Assembly (NCBI GenBank): GCA_020248985.1
Contig: JADCGL010000040.1
Location: forward strand, 1-47,613
Length of the DNA stretch: 47,613 nucleotides
Direction of reading: 5' to 3'
From: Telmatospirillum sp.
GTDB taxonomy: Bacteria; Pseudomonadota; Alphaproteobacteria; CACIAM-22H2
The notes under the pieces were generated by a model that saw only the letters and a program-made list of their open reading frames with translations, ran no database searches and was not told where the DNA came from. Shown here piece by piece: positions 16,430-24,937 of this stretch; position 1 is the stretch's first letter, and each line of letters begins with the position of its first letter. The translations under genes and the position numbers were made by a program.

Positions 16430-17586
16430 GGTTTGGCCGATGCCGCCGCCCGGCGCGCTGCTTCGGCTTCGACCCGCTCTTTGAGAAGCGGATATTCGGC
16501 ACAGACGCGCTTGAATTCCGCCGATCCGAGTTCGAGCAGCTCGCAATCGACATTGGCCACGACCGTCGCCGAGCGCGGCTGGTCGGAGAGCAGCGCCATT
16601 TCGCCGAAATAGCTGCCCTGCCCCAGGCGCACGGTGCGGTTCGGCACATGCACTTCGAGTTCGCCGCTCAGCACGAAATACATGCCGTGCGCGGGCTCGC
16701 CTTTGCGGATCACCACGCTGTCTTTGGGCATCGCGCGCGGCTGCAGGAGGCGCGCGATCGAGGCGATCACGGCCGCATCGAGATCGGCAAAGATCGGGAG
16801 CTTCGCCACCAAGCGCCACGTCACGAGAAAGTCGCGGCGCTTGAGTTCGACAGCAAAGCCGTTGGCGAGAATGCCGGCGGGCAGTGCAAACAGCGCAATG
16901 CCGATCAGCATCACCACCCCGGTCGCAAGCCGCCCGAACGGTGTCACCGGTGCCATGTCGCCGTAGCCCACAGTCGCGATCGTGACGATGCCCCACCACA
17001 TCGAAGCAGGGATCGAGGCGAACATGTCGGGCTGCGCGTCGCGCTCGAGATAGTACATCACGCTAGATGCGAGCAGCAGCAACGTGAGCATCGCGGCAAG
17101 TGCGGCACCGAGCGGGCGAATCTCGGTGCGCAGCACGGAGAACACGAGATCGAGGCCCGGGAAATAGCGCGTGAGTTTGAAGACCGCGAGCAGCTCGACA
17201 ATTTCGATCATCGCACCACCGAGCCCCAATGTGCGGTCGCCGAAGAAGTACACGATTGGGATCGCCGCATCGAGCAGACCGAGCGGCGAAAAGAGATAAA
17301 GCCGGCGCGCGTTCGTCGCCGTCATCGCCCCTTCGTGGTACTGCTCGGGAGCGATCCACACGCGCAGCGCCCATTCGGACGCGAACAGCACGGCGATCGA
17401 AAGTTCGAGCCAGCCAAACGTGCCAAGAACGTCGCGCCCGAGCGTGGGCACTGTGCGGAACACGCCCTCGGCCAGCCACGCGAAAATCGCTAGCGTGAAC
17501 AGCGCGTCGCAGCCCCGGCGCAGGCGCGATGGAATGCCATCGTTCTCGAGTATGGAAAAAGCACTTGCGCGCGCCGAGCGGCTCAT
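16426..17586 (-). CDS. Cyclic-nucleotide-gated potassium channel (MlotiK1-like)
   Basis: A 386-residue six-helix channel with a C-terminal cyclic-nucleotide-binding domain, built like MlotiK1 of Mesorhizobium. The pore carries the K+ selectivity filter T205-V-G-Y-G-D210 after the pore helix SIPASMWWGIVTIA; the preceding YYLERDAQPDMF is shared with that family. The cNMP domain (~265-375) has the phosphate-binding cassette FGEMALLSDQPRSA (327-340) with the key Arg338. It should pass K+ across the inner membrane when cAMP or cGMP binds. ATG 17586 is chosen for the ATGA overlap with the LysR gene; the frame is open 13 codons further upstream. It is cotranscribed with LysR and followed by an EamA gene via GTGA. 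Confidence 0.95.
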   Translation of the reverse strand: MSRSARASAFSILENDGIPSRLRRGCDALFTLAIFAWLAEGVFRTVPTLGRDVLGTFGWLELSIAVLFASEWALRVWIAPEQYHEGAMTATNARRLYLFSPLGLLDAAIPIVYFFGDRTLGLGGAMIEIVELLAVFKLTRYFPGLDLVFSVLRTEIRPLGAALAAMLTLLLLASSVMYYLERDAQPDMFASIPASMWWGIVTIATVGYGDMAPVTPFGRLATGVVMLIGIALFALPAGILANGFAVELKRRDFLVTWRLVAKLPIFADLDAAVIASIARLLQPRAMPKDSVVIRKGEPAHGMYFVLSGELEVHVPNRTVRLGQGSYFGEMALLSDQPRSATVVANVDCELLELGSAEFKRVCAEYPLLKERVEAEAARRAAASAKP

Positions 17587-18503
17587 CGAGGGATCCTCGG
17601 CAGCTTGGGAGCGTCTAGTCGCCAAGGGCGATGGGAAAAACGGCGCATCATGAAATCGACAAACGCCGCCGTCTTCGGCACGCGATGGCGCCCGGGCGGA
17701 TAGAGCACCGAAATCGGCAGGCTTTCGATTGCATTGTGCTCCTCGAGCACTGGCACAAGGCGACCGTCGCGCACAAAATTCGCCACGGCGAAGTCCGCAA
17801 GCCGCACAAGCCCGAGGCCGCGCACACCAAGCTCGAGAACACCCGACGCACTGTCGGACGTGGCCGGGCCGGAAACCGTGATGCTGCCGTCGCGAAACGG
17901 CCAGCGCGCCAAGGCCGGCATGCCGGCCATGACGATGCAGTCGTGCGCGAGCAAATCGCTGGGCTGCAGCGGCCGGCCGCGTTCGGCAAGATAGGAAGGA
18001 GCAGCGCAGATGATTCGATGCGCATAGCAGATCTTGCGCGCGATCATACGGTCGTCGCCGACAGGCCCAACCCGAACGGCAAGATCGGCCCCGACCGCCG
18101 CGAGATCGACATGCGCATCGATCAGCGCCATCTCGACCTTCAATTCGGGATGGCGCGTCAGAAACTCGGGCAAGGCCGGCGCGAGCTGCTGGATGCCGAA
18201 AGAATTGCCGACATTGATGCGCAACAGACCGCGCGGGCGCTGGCGGAAGGCCGCCGCCTCGTTCTCCGCCTCGCGTATGTCGGCAACGATGCGCTGCGCG
18301 CGGCGGAAGAACACGTCGCCCTCCGGCGTCAAGGTTACGCGCCGCGTGGTGCGCTGCATGAGGCGCACGCCCAATCGCGCCTCGAGCCGGGCCACGAGCT
18401 TGGATAGCGCCGAGGGCGTGAGCTTGAGCGCGCGGGCCGCCGCCGAAAAGCTGGAGCGCTCGGCCGTCTCGACAAAAGCCGCCATCTCGCCTGCCGAATC
18501 CAC
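17583..18503 (-). CDS. LysR family transcriptional regulator
   Basis: A 306-residue LysR regulator: N-terminal winged helix (FVETAERSSFSAAARALKLTPSALSKLVARLEARLG) and a C-terminal co-inducer domain. GTG 18503 is preferred because GGGGGAGGGG lies directly upstream at proper spacing and the length then matches the family; ATG 18530 would add nine residues. It is divergent from a 53-residue gene across 130 bases and heads an operon with the channel gene (ATGA). The TTRRVTLTPEG linker and DLAVRVGP segment resemble the CrgA/DsdC-like subgroup with short-chain or aromatic effectors; the effector is unknown. Autoregulation is likely from the divergent layout. Confidence 0.93.
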   Translation of the reverse strand: MDSAGEMAAFVETAERSSFSAAARALKLTPSALSKLVARLEARLGVRLMQRTTRRVTLTPEGDVFFRRAQRIVADIREAENEAAAFRQRPRGLLRINVGNSFGIQQLAPALPEFLTRHPELKVEMALIDAHVDLAAVGADLAVRVGPVGDDRMIARKICYAHRIICAAPSYLAERGRPLQPSDLLAHDCIVMAGMPALARWPFRDGSITVSGPATSDSASGVLELGVRGLGLVRLADFAVANFVRDGRLVPVLEEHNAIESLPISVLYPPGRHRVPKTAAFVDFMMRRFSHRPWRLDAPKLPRIPR

Positions 18504-18633
18504 CGCCCCTCCCCCGACTCTCGCGTCCATTCGTGATGGAATTTCACAAACGATAGTCCGAAACACCCGATTATCGCCAGCGAAGATCGCGCCGACACTG
18601 GGCCCATCGCAAACCCCGCTTTCGGAGATCGCC
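18504..18633. promoter_or_regulatory. Divergent promoter region with candidate LysR operators
   Basis: Between the LysR start and a small plus-strand gene. It holds TTCGTGATGGAATTTCACAAA, an imperfect dyad (GTGA/TCAC) starting near 18530, and CGATA/TATCG as outer arms from about 18553. Either fits the loose T-N11-A dyad pattern of LysR sites. No -35/-10 could be assigned with confidence. Confidence 0.35.
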
Positions 18634-18795
18634 ATGACGCCCCTCGCCCGCCCCGCGATCGACTACGCCGCACACGTCAAAAAGGCCCGCATGCTGCGCA
18701 CCAAAGCGTTCGCAGCCGCTTTGGCTGATCTTCGCCGATGGCTGCTGGCACCGCTGCGCACGGTCGGCTGGATGCGCGAAGCCCGCACCCGCTAG
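18634..18795 (+). CDS. Small basic protein, 53 aa
   Basis: ATG 18634 has GGAG about 8 bases upstream. The product is short, basic and helical (YAAHVKKARMLRTKAFAAAL then LRRWLLAPLRT), similar in style to the small DUF1127 or RSP_7527-like proteins of Alphaproteobacteria, though no signature is complete. It is divergent from the LysR gene and thus a possible regulatory target. It is 58 bases from metY on the same strand. Function unknown; RNA binding or stress roles are known for DUF1127 relatives but cannot be claimed here. Confidence 0.6.
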   Translation: MTPLARPAIDYAAHVKKARMLRTKAFAAALADLRRWLLAPLRTVGWMREARTR

Positions 18796-18853
18796 CGCTT
18801 TCAAAAATTGCGTCGATGCGGCACCATGCGGCCCCAACAAACGAGGGACCGCA

Positions 18854-20146
18854 ATGGCCAACGACCCCTACGATTTTGCGACGCGCGCGATCCATGCAGG
18901 TGCCGCACCCGACCCCACGACGGGTGCGCGCAGCACGCCCATATACCAAACGACGGCCTATGTGTTCGACGACGTGGACCATGCCGCGTCGCTCTTCAAT
19001 CTGCAGACCTTCGGCTACATCTATTCGCGCCTGACCAATCCGACGGTCACAGTCCTCGAAGAGCGGCTCGCAAGTCTCGAAGGTGGGCGTGCGGCCGTGT
19101 GTGCGGCATCGGGCCATGCAGCCCAGCTGCTCGCGTTTTTCTCGCTGATGGAGCCGGGCGACGAGTTCCTTGCGAGCCGTAATCTCTATGGCGGCTCGAT
19201 CACGCAGTTCGCGCACGCCTTCAAGAAATTCGGCTGGATCTGCCATTTCGTCGATCCGGCCGATCCGCAGAATTTCAAGGCCGCCCTCACTCCGAAGACC
19301 AAAGCGATCTTCTGCGAAGCCCTCGCCAATCCCGGCGGCTCGGTCGTCGATCTCGAACCCATCGCGGCGATCGCCAACGCCGCGCGCATCCCGCTGATGG
19401 TGGACAACACGCTCGCCACGCCGTTTTTGTGCCGGCCCTTCGAATGGGGGGCCGATATCGTGCTGCATTCGACCACCAAGTTCCTCGCCGGGCATGGCAA
19501 CGCGATGGGCGGGGCGGTGATCGAAAGCGGCCGCTTCGACTGGCTCAGCACGAACGGCAGATTCCCTTCGATGACCGAACCGGACCCGGCCTATCACGGC
19601 CTGAAATTCGCCGAAACCTTCGGCGATTTCGGCTATTCGATGAAAACGCGCGCCGTTGGCTTGCGCGATCTCGGGCCCACGATGGCGCCGCTCAACGCGT
19701 TTTTGACGATAACCGGCATCGAAACGCTGCATCTGCGCATGGCGCGGCACGTCGCCAATGCGCAGGCTGTCGCCGAATATCTGGCGGCCCATCCGGCCGT
19801 CGCCTGGGTTTCGTATGCGGGCCTCAAAACGAGCCCCTACCATGCGCTCGCCAAAAAATATCTACCGCAAGGACCGGGGGCCGTGTTCACTTTCGGCGTG
19901 AAAGGCGGCTTCGATGCGGGCGTGCGCATCGTCGAAGGCGTCGAACTCTTCAGCCATCTTGCCAATGTCGGCGACACGCGTTCGTTGATTATCCACCCGG
20001 CTTCGACCACGCATCGCCAGCTCACGCAAGCCCAGCAGATCGCGGCCGGTGCGGGTCCAGACACGATCCGGCTGTCGGTCGGGCTCGAAGGCAGCGACGA
20101 TCTGATTCGCGATCTCGACCGCGCTTTGGCGCGCGCAAGCGGCTAG
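18854..20146 (+). CDS. metY: O-acetylhomoserine sulfhydrylase (Cys/Met metabolism PLP enzyme)
   Basis: A 430-residue PLP enzyme of the Cys/Met metabolism family, at the usual length for O-acetylhomoserine aminocarboxypropyltransferase. It would make homocysteine from O-acetylhomoserine and sulfide. PLP-binding Lys209 is in [19 protein letters not shown] (57-64) and the MVDNTLATP segment with the cofactor Asp are intact; [14 protein letters not shown] is the conserved substrate Arg region. Close relatives include cystathionine gamma-synthase and O-succinylhomoserine sulfhydrylase, but size and inserts fit MetY best. The 58-base upstream gap has GAGGG before the ATG and is too short for a SAM-II riboswitch, which I do not see. 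It is convergent with an MFS gene 3 bases away. Confidence 0.93.
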   Translation: MANDPYDFATRAIHAGAAPDPTTGARSTPIYQTTAYVFDDVDHAASLFNLQTFGYIYSRLTNPTVTVLEERLASLEGGRAAVCAASGHAAQLLAFFSLMEPGDEFLASRNLYGGSITQFAHAFKKFGWICHFVDPADPQNFKAALTPKTKAIFCEALANPGGSVVDLEPIAAIANAARIPLMVDNTLATPFLCRPFEWGADIVLHSTTKFLAGHGNAMGGAVIESGRFDWLSTNGRFPSMTEPDPAYHGLKFAETFGDFGYSMKTRAVGLRDLGPTMAPLNAFLTITGIETLHLRMARHVANAQAVAEYLAAHPAVAWVSYAGLKTSPYHALAKKYLPQGPGAVFTFGVKGGFDAGVRIVEGVELFSHLANVGDTRSLIIHPASTTHRQLTQAQQIAAGAGPDTIRLSVGLEGSDDLIRDLDRALARASG

Positions 20147-20149
20147 GCG

Positions 20150-21382
20150 CTATTCGGCAGCGACGGCGTCGGTTTGAGCCGGTGCGGACGCACGCGGTTC
20201 AGAGGCAGCGCGATCGTTCGGCAAAAACGCGCCAATCGCCGCTACGAGGGCGGCGGCCGCCGACAGCACCATAAACAGCCAGAAGAAGCCGCCGGTGCGG
20301 TCGTAGACCTGGCCGATCAGCGGCACGCAAGCCGCGGCCACACCAAGGGCGAGCACGAATTTGGCGCCGTAGGCGGTCCCGCGCCATTTGCCCGGCGTAA
20401 AATGCGCAAGCATGCCGTTCTCCGCGGGCAACGCGCCGACATTGACGAACACCATCGCGATTGCGACCGCCAAAAGCGGCCAGGAATCGAGAAACGCCGC
20501 GACGAACAGCACGGGTGCCTGGATCGCAAAGGCCGTCACATAGACACGCTTCATCGCGTAGCGGTCGGCAAGCCGCCCGCCGAAATACTGCGCCGAAGCC
20601 GCAATCAAATAGACCGTCGTGACCAGGGCCCCGGTGCCGAATACGCCACCTGCCGTGATGTCGCGCAGCCGATCATCGAATAGTTTGGGCAGCATAACCA
20701 TGAACGTCGAGCCGATAAGACCGACAAAGGTCATGGTAAAAGACAGCAGCACGAAAGCCCGCACCGCGTCGCCTCGTGTGGGTTCCGGTGTCGGCTTCAC
20801 GTCGCGCGGCGTATCGACAACACGCCCATGGACCGCACATACCCACAAGGCGAGGCCAAACACGAAGGCCGTAATGCCCGGCACAATGAATGCGGCACGC
20901 CACGAGATCCAGTCCGTTAGGAGACCTGCCGCCAGCGGGGCGAGTGCAATACCGACGGCGCCGTAAACCCCGTTCACGCCAAGCGCCTTGCCTCGATCAA
21001 CCGCCGTACGGACCAGCCACGCCATGCCGACCGGATGGTAGATCGCCGCGAACATGCCGATGGCGCCAAGCCCGATCGCGATCTGGAGCGGCGAACTCGC
21101 AAAACCCGTCGCGATCGCCGCAAGGCCGCTGCAGACGAAATAAACAACCATCATGCCAACGGCCGACCACCGGTCGCCGATCCAACCGGCCGGCAGCGCC
21201 GCGGCCCCGAACAGAATCTGACCCGCGAGCATTAGAGCTATCAACTCGCCGTAGCTCATCGACCATTCGCTCTCAAGCGCGAGGACGACGGTCGGAAACA
21301 GCATCGTCAGAAGATGCGAATAGCTGTGCCCAACATTCGAAAATGCCTGGGCGAGCCCATGCGAGGGTTGTGCCTTTATCAT
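20150..21382 (-). CDS. MFS transporter
   Basis: A 410-residue major facilitator with about twelve hydrophobic segments. FSNVGHSYSHLLTMLFPTVV in helix 1 and AGWIGDRWSAVGMM in the loop between helices 2 and 3 resemble the fosmidomycin-resistance (Fsr) branch. ATG 21382 is chosen because the short polar leader MIKAQPSHGLAQ then precedes helix 1; the frame stays open to 21589 but that part lacks coding character. The substrate is unknown; efflux is likely from the family. Its end faces metY with 3 bases between stops. Confidence 0.85.
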   Translation of the reverse strand: MIKAQPSHGLAQAFSNVGHSYSHLLTMLFPTVVLALESEWSMSYGELIALMLAGQILFGAAALPAGWIGDRWSAVGMMVVYFVCSGLAAIATGFASSPLQIAIGLGAIGMFAAIYHPVGMAWLVRTAVDRGKALGVNGVYGAVGIALAPLAAGLLTDWISWRAAFIVPGITAFVFGLALWVCAVHGRVVDTPRDVKPTPEPTRGDAVRAFVLLSFTMTFVGLIGSTFMVMLPKLFDDRLRDITAGGVFGTGALVTTVYLIAASAQYFGGRLADRYAMKRVYVTAFAIQAPVLFVAAFLDSWPLLAVAIAMVFVNVGALPAENGMLAHFTPGKWRGTAYGAKFVLALGVAAACVPLIGQVYDRTGGFFWLFMVLSAAAALVAAIGAFLPNDRAASEPRASAPAQTDAVAAE

Positions 21383-21495
21383 ATGTCGAGAATGATCCCT
21401 CAATCTGGCCCGAACAAGCATGGAATTGTCGCCGAACATTCCGATTGCCCGCGACAGACATATACGATGTTCCCGTTGCGAATCGCAGGCTCTCG

Positions 21496-21570
21496 CCGAG
21501 ACAACTAGAATTGAGACAATCGTCTCGGTGAAAATCTTCGGCGAAACATGCGATTCGCGACTACGCATGT
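21496..21570. promoter_or_regulatory. Two inverted repeats upstream of the MFS gene
   Basis: CCGAGAC (21496-21502) pairs with GTCTCGG (21522-21528), and ACATGCG (21546-21552) pairs with CGCATGT (21564-21570). Both lie in the 287-base gap between the MFS start and the RHH_4 gene, over 110 bases from the MFS ATG. They may be operators; no other gene is seen in the gap. Confidence 0.3.
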
Positions 21571-21669
21571 AGTCCCATGCACACAACATTAAAGAAACGT
21601 TAATTTCCGTCTACGACTTTAACAATAGAACTAATCGCGTCCGGTGGCGCTGCGGCAAAATGCAATCGC

Positions 21670-22068
21670 TCACAAGCGGAAATAGTTCAGGATCGCAACT
21701 CGAACTTTCGAAGCGAATCGGCTACGCCCATGGATCCGCTCAATCTCCAGAAGCACCCCCGGTGGGTCGGTTGCTTCGCGCTTCGCAATGCAAGAGAGCG
21801 CCTCCCAAAACTCCGGTTCGAGCCGGATCGACGTGCGGCGGCCGCCGATCCAAACGGAACGCGGTGCAATTTCAATACATTCGTAGGCAGATTTGCGTCC
21901 TCGCCCCCGAACCAAGACTTTGCCTTGCGGGCCACGGCCGGCAAGCCCATCAAGGGAGCGCACACCGGCGCCATTTCTGTGCGCAGACCGCGTGTAATCC
22001 AGCCCGGAGTCGGTATTCCCATGGCCGTTTTTGGTCCGAGCTGCACGCAGCGACTGCGAAAGGGACAT
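21670..22068 (-). CDS. Ribbon-helix-helix (RHH_4-like) protein
   Basis: A 132-residue protein whose C-terminal ~65 residues match the RHH_4 ribbon-helix-helix pattern: RSVWIGGRRTSIRLEPEFWEAL (beta strand and first helix), IAKREATDPPGVLLEIE and a final SKVRVAILNYFRL. Such proteins are dimeric DNA-binding regulators. The N-terminal ~60 residues are basic and unassigned. ATG 22068 is chosen for AAGGA nine bases upstream; ATG 22137 would lie beyond the palindromic operator. It is divergent from an HTH-PAS gene with an 87-base shared promoter region. The segment ATDPPGV replaces the usual short helix-2 start, a minor oddity. The plus-strand frame across this gene is a shadow. Confidence 0.7.
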   Translation of the reverse strand: MSLSQSLRAARTKNGHGNTDSGLDYTRSAHRNGAGVRSLDGLAGRGPQGKVLVRGRGRKSAYECIEIAPRSVWIGGRRTSIRLEPEFWEALSCIAKREATDPPGVLLEIERIHGRSRFASKVRVAILNYFRL

Positions 22069-22097
22069 CTGGGCCATTCCTTGCTGAAGAATTTCAG

Positions 22098-22123
22098 GTA
22101 TCCTGCATACAAACGCGGTATGC
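22098..22123. promoter_or_regulatory. Triple half-site operator between divergent regulators
   Basis: GTAT-CCTGC-ATAC (22098-22110) and GCATAC-AAACGCG-GTATGC (22105-22123) share their middle arm, giving three GTAT/ATAC half-sites. It is central between the RHH_4 start (22068) and the HTH-PAS start (22156). One or both regulators probably bind it. Confidence 0.55.
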
Positions 22124-22155
22124 CCCCGCACTTCCACCGCTTCGAGGGTGCAGAA

Positions 22156-23271
22156 ATGCCTGGAGTAGATTTGGTCTCAAATCTTCGTGCCGCGCTGGAG
22201 CGGCGGCGTATTACCTTCAAAGCGGCGGCGCGTATGTGTGGGCGCAGTCCCGACACGATCCAGCGCATCTTCCAAGGCCGAACGGCGAAACTCGATGCAC
22301 AAGACATCCTGGCGATCGCATCGGCCGTCGCCGAGGAGCGCAGCGATCCGACCGAACGCGATCGGTTCCTGTTCGAGGTCTTTGAAATCGGGAACAAGAC
22401 ATCCATCCAGCACGCGGATCTCGACCGCCGGATCGTGCGACTCGAGCGTCTTTCGCTGCCGCAACCGACCTGCCTTTGGTTCGACGAGAGCGGCGTCGCA
22501 ACACGCCACCCACGCACCGATCTTGCCGGCCTCGCCTACGAAATCCTCAAAATGCGGCCCGGACGCGAAGATATCGTCGCATTTGCCTGCCGAAACCTGG
22601 GTTATGTCGGCTTGAGCCTCGACGCCGTTGGCACGCTGCGCCTCTACTACGAACCCAACGCCGCCTCACGCCAAGCGCTGACGGCGGTGCGCGACTGGCT
22701 GCTCGAGCACAGCGACGGCGTCAGGCGCGTGCTGCGGAACCGATCCGCAATCAACGAAGCGGTCGACCTGCCGGAAAGCGAGACCCCGTCCGACACAATC
22801 GCCGCCCTGGGCCGGCGTATCCTTGCGGCAACGCCGTTGCCGCCGAGCGAATGGCTTGTCGAGCGACGGCGCATCGACGAGATGCCGGACCCGCTTCGCG
22901 ACACGCTTCGCTTGGCCCATGCCGGCAGTTCGCCGATGACCGGGCTTGCAGCCGCCAACAAGCTCAGAGCGGCGCATGTCTACGCCGTCATCGACGGCGA
23001 GGCGGTTTCGCTGCAGATGAGTTCTGCGCACGATCTGCCGACGAAGCACTATGTCGGCCGCCGGGTCCTCGACCGACCGACCGACCGCGACTATGCCGCA
23101 CTCGTGGATCGACATCTGACCGAATCCCTTCGCGAAAATTCGGCAACGCTATACAAGCTTTCGTTGCGCATTGGCGGGAACCGCCGCAACTATTGGCGCC
23201 TCGCTCTGCCCGACCGCGATTCGGGCATCGTCGTTTCCGCGCCATGGGAAACGCCGGAGAATCCGAGATGA
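22156..23271 (+). CDS. HTH (XRE-like) regulator with C-terminal PAS-like region
   Basis: A 371-residue protein. Residues ~5-55 look like a helix-turn-helix of the XRE/Cro type (LRAALERRRITFKAAARMCG, then DTIQRIFQGRTAKLDAQD). Residues ~90-230 are unassigned. The last ~130 residues (HDLPTKHYVGRRVLDRPTDRDYAALVDRHL to the end) resemble a PAS-type sensor, as in the PAS_5-like proteins common in Rhodospirillales. ATG 22156 has GAGGG eight bases upstream; the longer in-frame upstream extension overlaps the divergent RHH gene and is rejected. Its stop overlaps the next start (ATGA 23268-23271), so the two products are made together. Ligand and targets unknown. Confidence 0.7.
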   Translation: MPGVDLVSNLRAALERRRITFKAAARMCGRSPDTIQRIFQGRTAKLDAQDILAIASAVAEERSDPTERDRFLFEVFEIGNKTSIQHADLDRRIVRLERLSLPQPTCLWFDESGVATRHPRTDLAGLAYEILKMRPGREDIVAFACRNLGYVGLSLDAVGTLRLYYEPNAASRQALTAVRDWLLEHSDGVRRVLRNRSAINEAVDLPESETPSDTIAALGRRILAATPLPPSEWLVERRRIDEMPDPLRDTLRLAHAGSSPMTGLAAANKLRAAHVYAVIDGEAVSLQMSSAHDLPTKHYVGRRVLDRPTDRDYAALVDRHLTESLRENSATLYKLSLRIGGNRRNYWRLALPDRDSGIVVSAPWETPENPR

Positions 23272-24053
23272 AGTCGATCCCCTTCCTTGATGCATTTTCT
23301 GCCGACGCGTTACCCGCGCAGCTGCGGCGAACGTTATCGATGAAGGCGGTTCGTCTTGTGGCGGCCCTTCGGGAGGTGGGTTTGGAACCCGAGGTCGGGA
23401 GTTCTCTAGCCGAATATGCAATCTACGCGAAAGAGAATTCGCAAAAAATGTCTCTTTCTCCGGTATTCGACGACGCCTACCACGGCGGCAGTGCGGCCGA
23501 TACCATGATGCTCTATGGCCTGCGGAACGGCCGCGCCGTCGCGAGCTGCGGCGCCCGCCTCATCTGGCTCGACACGAGTCTGGCCGACGCAATGGAGAGC
23601 CAGCGCTTCTGGTTCGGCGAGGATCGTCCGCCGCCGAATTGCGAGGCTTGCGTTGTGACGGCACCGAGCGCCCGCGCGCTCGAGCATGTGCACATTGCTT
23701 GGGTCGGGGCGGGCAGCAATTTCAGCGGTGAAAAAGGGGCGATTCTGCCGATGATCCGCCTCGTCAATCTCTACGCACTGGCCAACTGGCGTTGGACGAC
23801 GTGCGTCGGCATCGCCGAACCCGAAATTGCCTACGTCGAAAACCGCGAAAGACCTTTTTCGCGGGCGCACGACATATACGGATTTGCCAGCGCCGAAGCC
23901 GACATACGTCGCGGCAAGCGTCGCTTCATGCTCTTGACATCGCCGCGCCGCTATCTTGAGACATGCGCTATGTTACCCGGCTACGCCGAGGTCGAACTCG
24001 CAGCGTCATTGCCTGCAGATCGACCCGAAGAAGGAATCAGGCGCCCGGCCTGA
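23268..24053 (+). CDS. Unknown protein coupled to HTH-PAS regulator
   Basis: A 261-residue soluble protein with no recognised domain. Visible features: an N-terminal helical part (residues ~12-50), VFDDAYHGGSAADTMMLYGLRNG, a hydrophobic strand-helix IRLVNLYALANWRWTTCVGI, and a C-terminal RFMLLTSPRRYLETCAM. The alternation of strands and a Gly-rich turn (WVGAGSNFSGEKGA) could be an acyltransferase-like (GNAT) fold, but no acetyl-CoA motif is clear. ATG 23268 is fixed by the ATGA overlap with the regulator. Strict coupling suggests they act as a pair, for example sensor or enzyme and regulator. Confidence 0.7.
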   Translation: MKSIPFLDAFSADALPAQLRRTLSMKAVRLVAALREVGLEPEVGSSLAEYAIYAKENSQKMSLSPVFDDAYHGGSAADTMMLYGLRNGRAVASCGARLIWLDTSLADAMESQRFWFGEDRPPPNCEACVVTAPSARALEHVHIAWVGAGSNFSGEKGAILPMIRLVNLYALANWRWTTCVGIAEPEIAYVENRERPFSRAHDIYGFASAEADIRRGKRRFMLLTSPRRYLETCAMLPGYAEVELAASLPADRPEEGIRRPA

Positions 24054-24165
24054 AGAGAAACTTTTTCTAAAAACGGACGACGAATGACGGAATGCAAAAC
24101 GGCCTTCGCCGCACATGCACCCCGCCATCCATCGTGCCATCGATTGCGTTTTTGCCTGACCGCGC

Positions 24166-24603
24166 CTACTTGGCAGCGAGTGCCGCCAGCATCGTTTTAA
24201 GGCGCCGCTTGAGTTTCTCGTCTTGGATCGAAGCGATCTTCCGCGCGATTTTCGCCGTATCGTCGTCGATCTTGCGCTCGAGCTTGCTGGGGTTGGTGCC
24301 CTTCACTTCCGCCTTCGGCGTGCCGAGGCCGTCGAAGAAATAAACCACCGGCACGCCCAGCACCGCGGCAAACTGCCACAGGCGTGAGGCCGACACCCGG
24401 TTGGCGCCGTTTTCGTATTTCTGAATCTGCTGGAAGGTGATTCCGCAGGCCTGCGCAAGCGACGTCTGCGACATACCGAGTTCGATGCGTCGGCGGCGCA
24501 CGTTGCGTCCGACCTGGACATCTACCGGCGTCGTACGGCGGGCCTCGGCGCGCGATTTCCGGCGCTTGACCTTGCCGCGCGATGCATTTTCGGATGTGGC
24601 CAT
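24166..24603 (-). CDS. XRE family helix-turn-helix regulator
   Basis: A 145-residue regulator. Residues ~30-90 form a complete XRE domain: VGRNVRRRRIELGMSQTSLAQACGITFQQIQKYENG then ASRLWQFAAVLGVPVVYFFDG. This is the widespread alphaproteobacterial type whose domain ends in a PxxYFFDG-like segment. The basic N-terminus (GKVKRRKSRAEARR) and charged C-terminal helix (KIARKIASIQDEKLKRRLKTML) may aid DNA binding and dimerisation. GGAG lies about 7 bases upstream of ATG 24603. It is monocistronic, with 112 bases to the convergent gene and a 334-base gap upstream. Confidence 0.9.
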   Translation of the reverse strand: MATSENASRGKVKRRKSRAEARRTTPVDVQVGRNVRRRRIELGMSQTSLAQACGITFQQIQKYENGANRVSASRLWQFAAVLGVPVVYFFDGLGTPKAEVKGTNPSKLERKIDDDTAKIARKIASIQDEKLKRRLKTMLAALAAK

Positions 24604-24937
24604 CGTATTTTCTCCTGTAACTCGACTCGAATGGGGGTGGGCTTTTTTAACGCCCTTTGTATGGTGAACACAACATGTTTAGACCACGATTGTAGTACCC
24701 GCTGCACGCGTTGCGGTGCAACATGCTTTACTTTCAGTTTCACAGCCGCAGCGATAGCGCTGCAAGACCATTAAGTTGTGCTGTTACACAATGCGCGCCG
24801 GCAATGACGCGGCCTTATGCAACGGCCCCGAGCGCCGCGCGCTGAGCGACTTCAAATTGCGCAAACTGTCGTTCTGGGGCTACAATTGAAACATGACGTG
24901 CGACGCGCACGAGAACACAAGGAACACAAAAGCAAGA
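24604..24937. other. Divergent intergenic region
   Basis: Separates the XRE regulator (minus) from a small plus-strand gene. It includes an AT-richer part (about 24640-24780) that probably holds promoters for both directions. I see no supported gene: the frame starting at ATG 24893 would only add 15 polar residues to the following gene. No clear operator or terminator was found. Confidence 0.4.

Noticed and set aside
18796-18853. SAM-II riboswitch before metY
   Set aside because: Only 58 bases are available and the conserved pseudoknot pattern is not present.
21730-22155. Upstream in-frame extension of the HTH-PAS gene
   Set aside because: It overlaps the divergent RHH_4 gene and the operator, and lacks protein-like composition; ATG 22156 has a good ribosome site.
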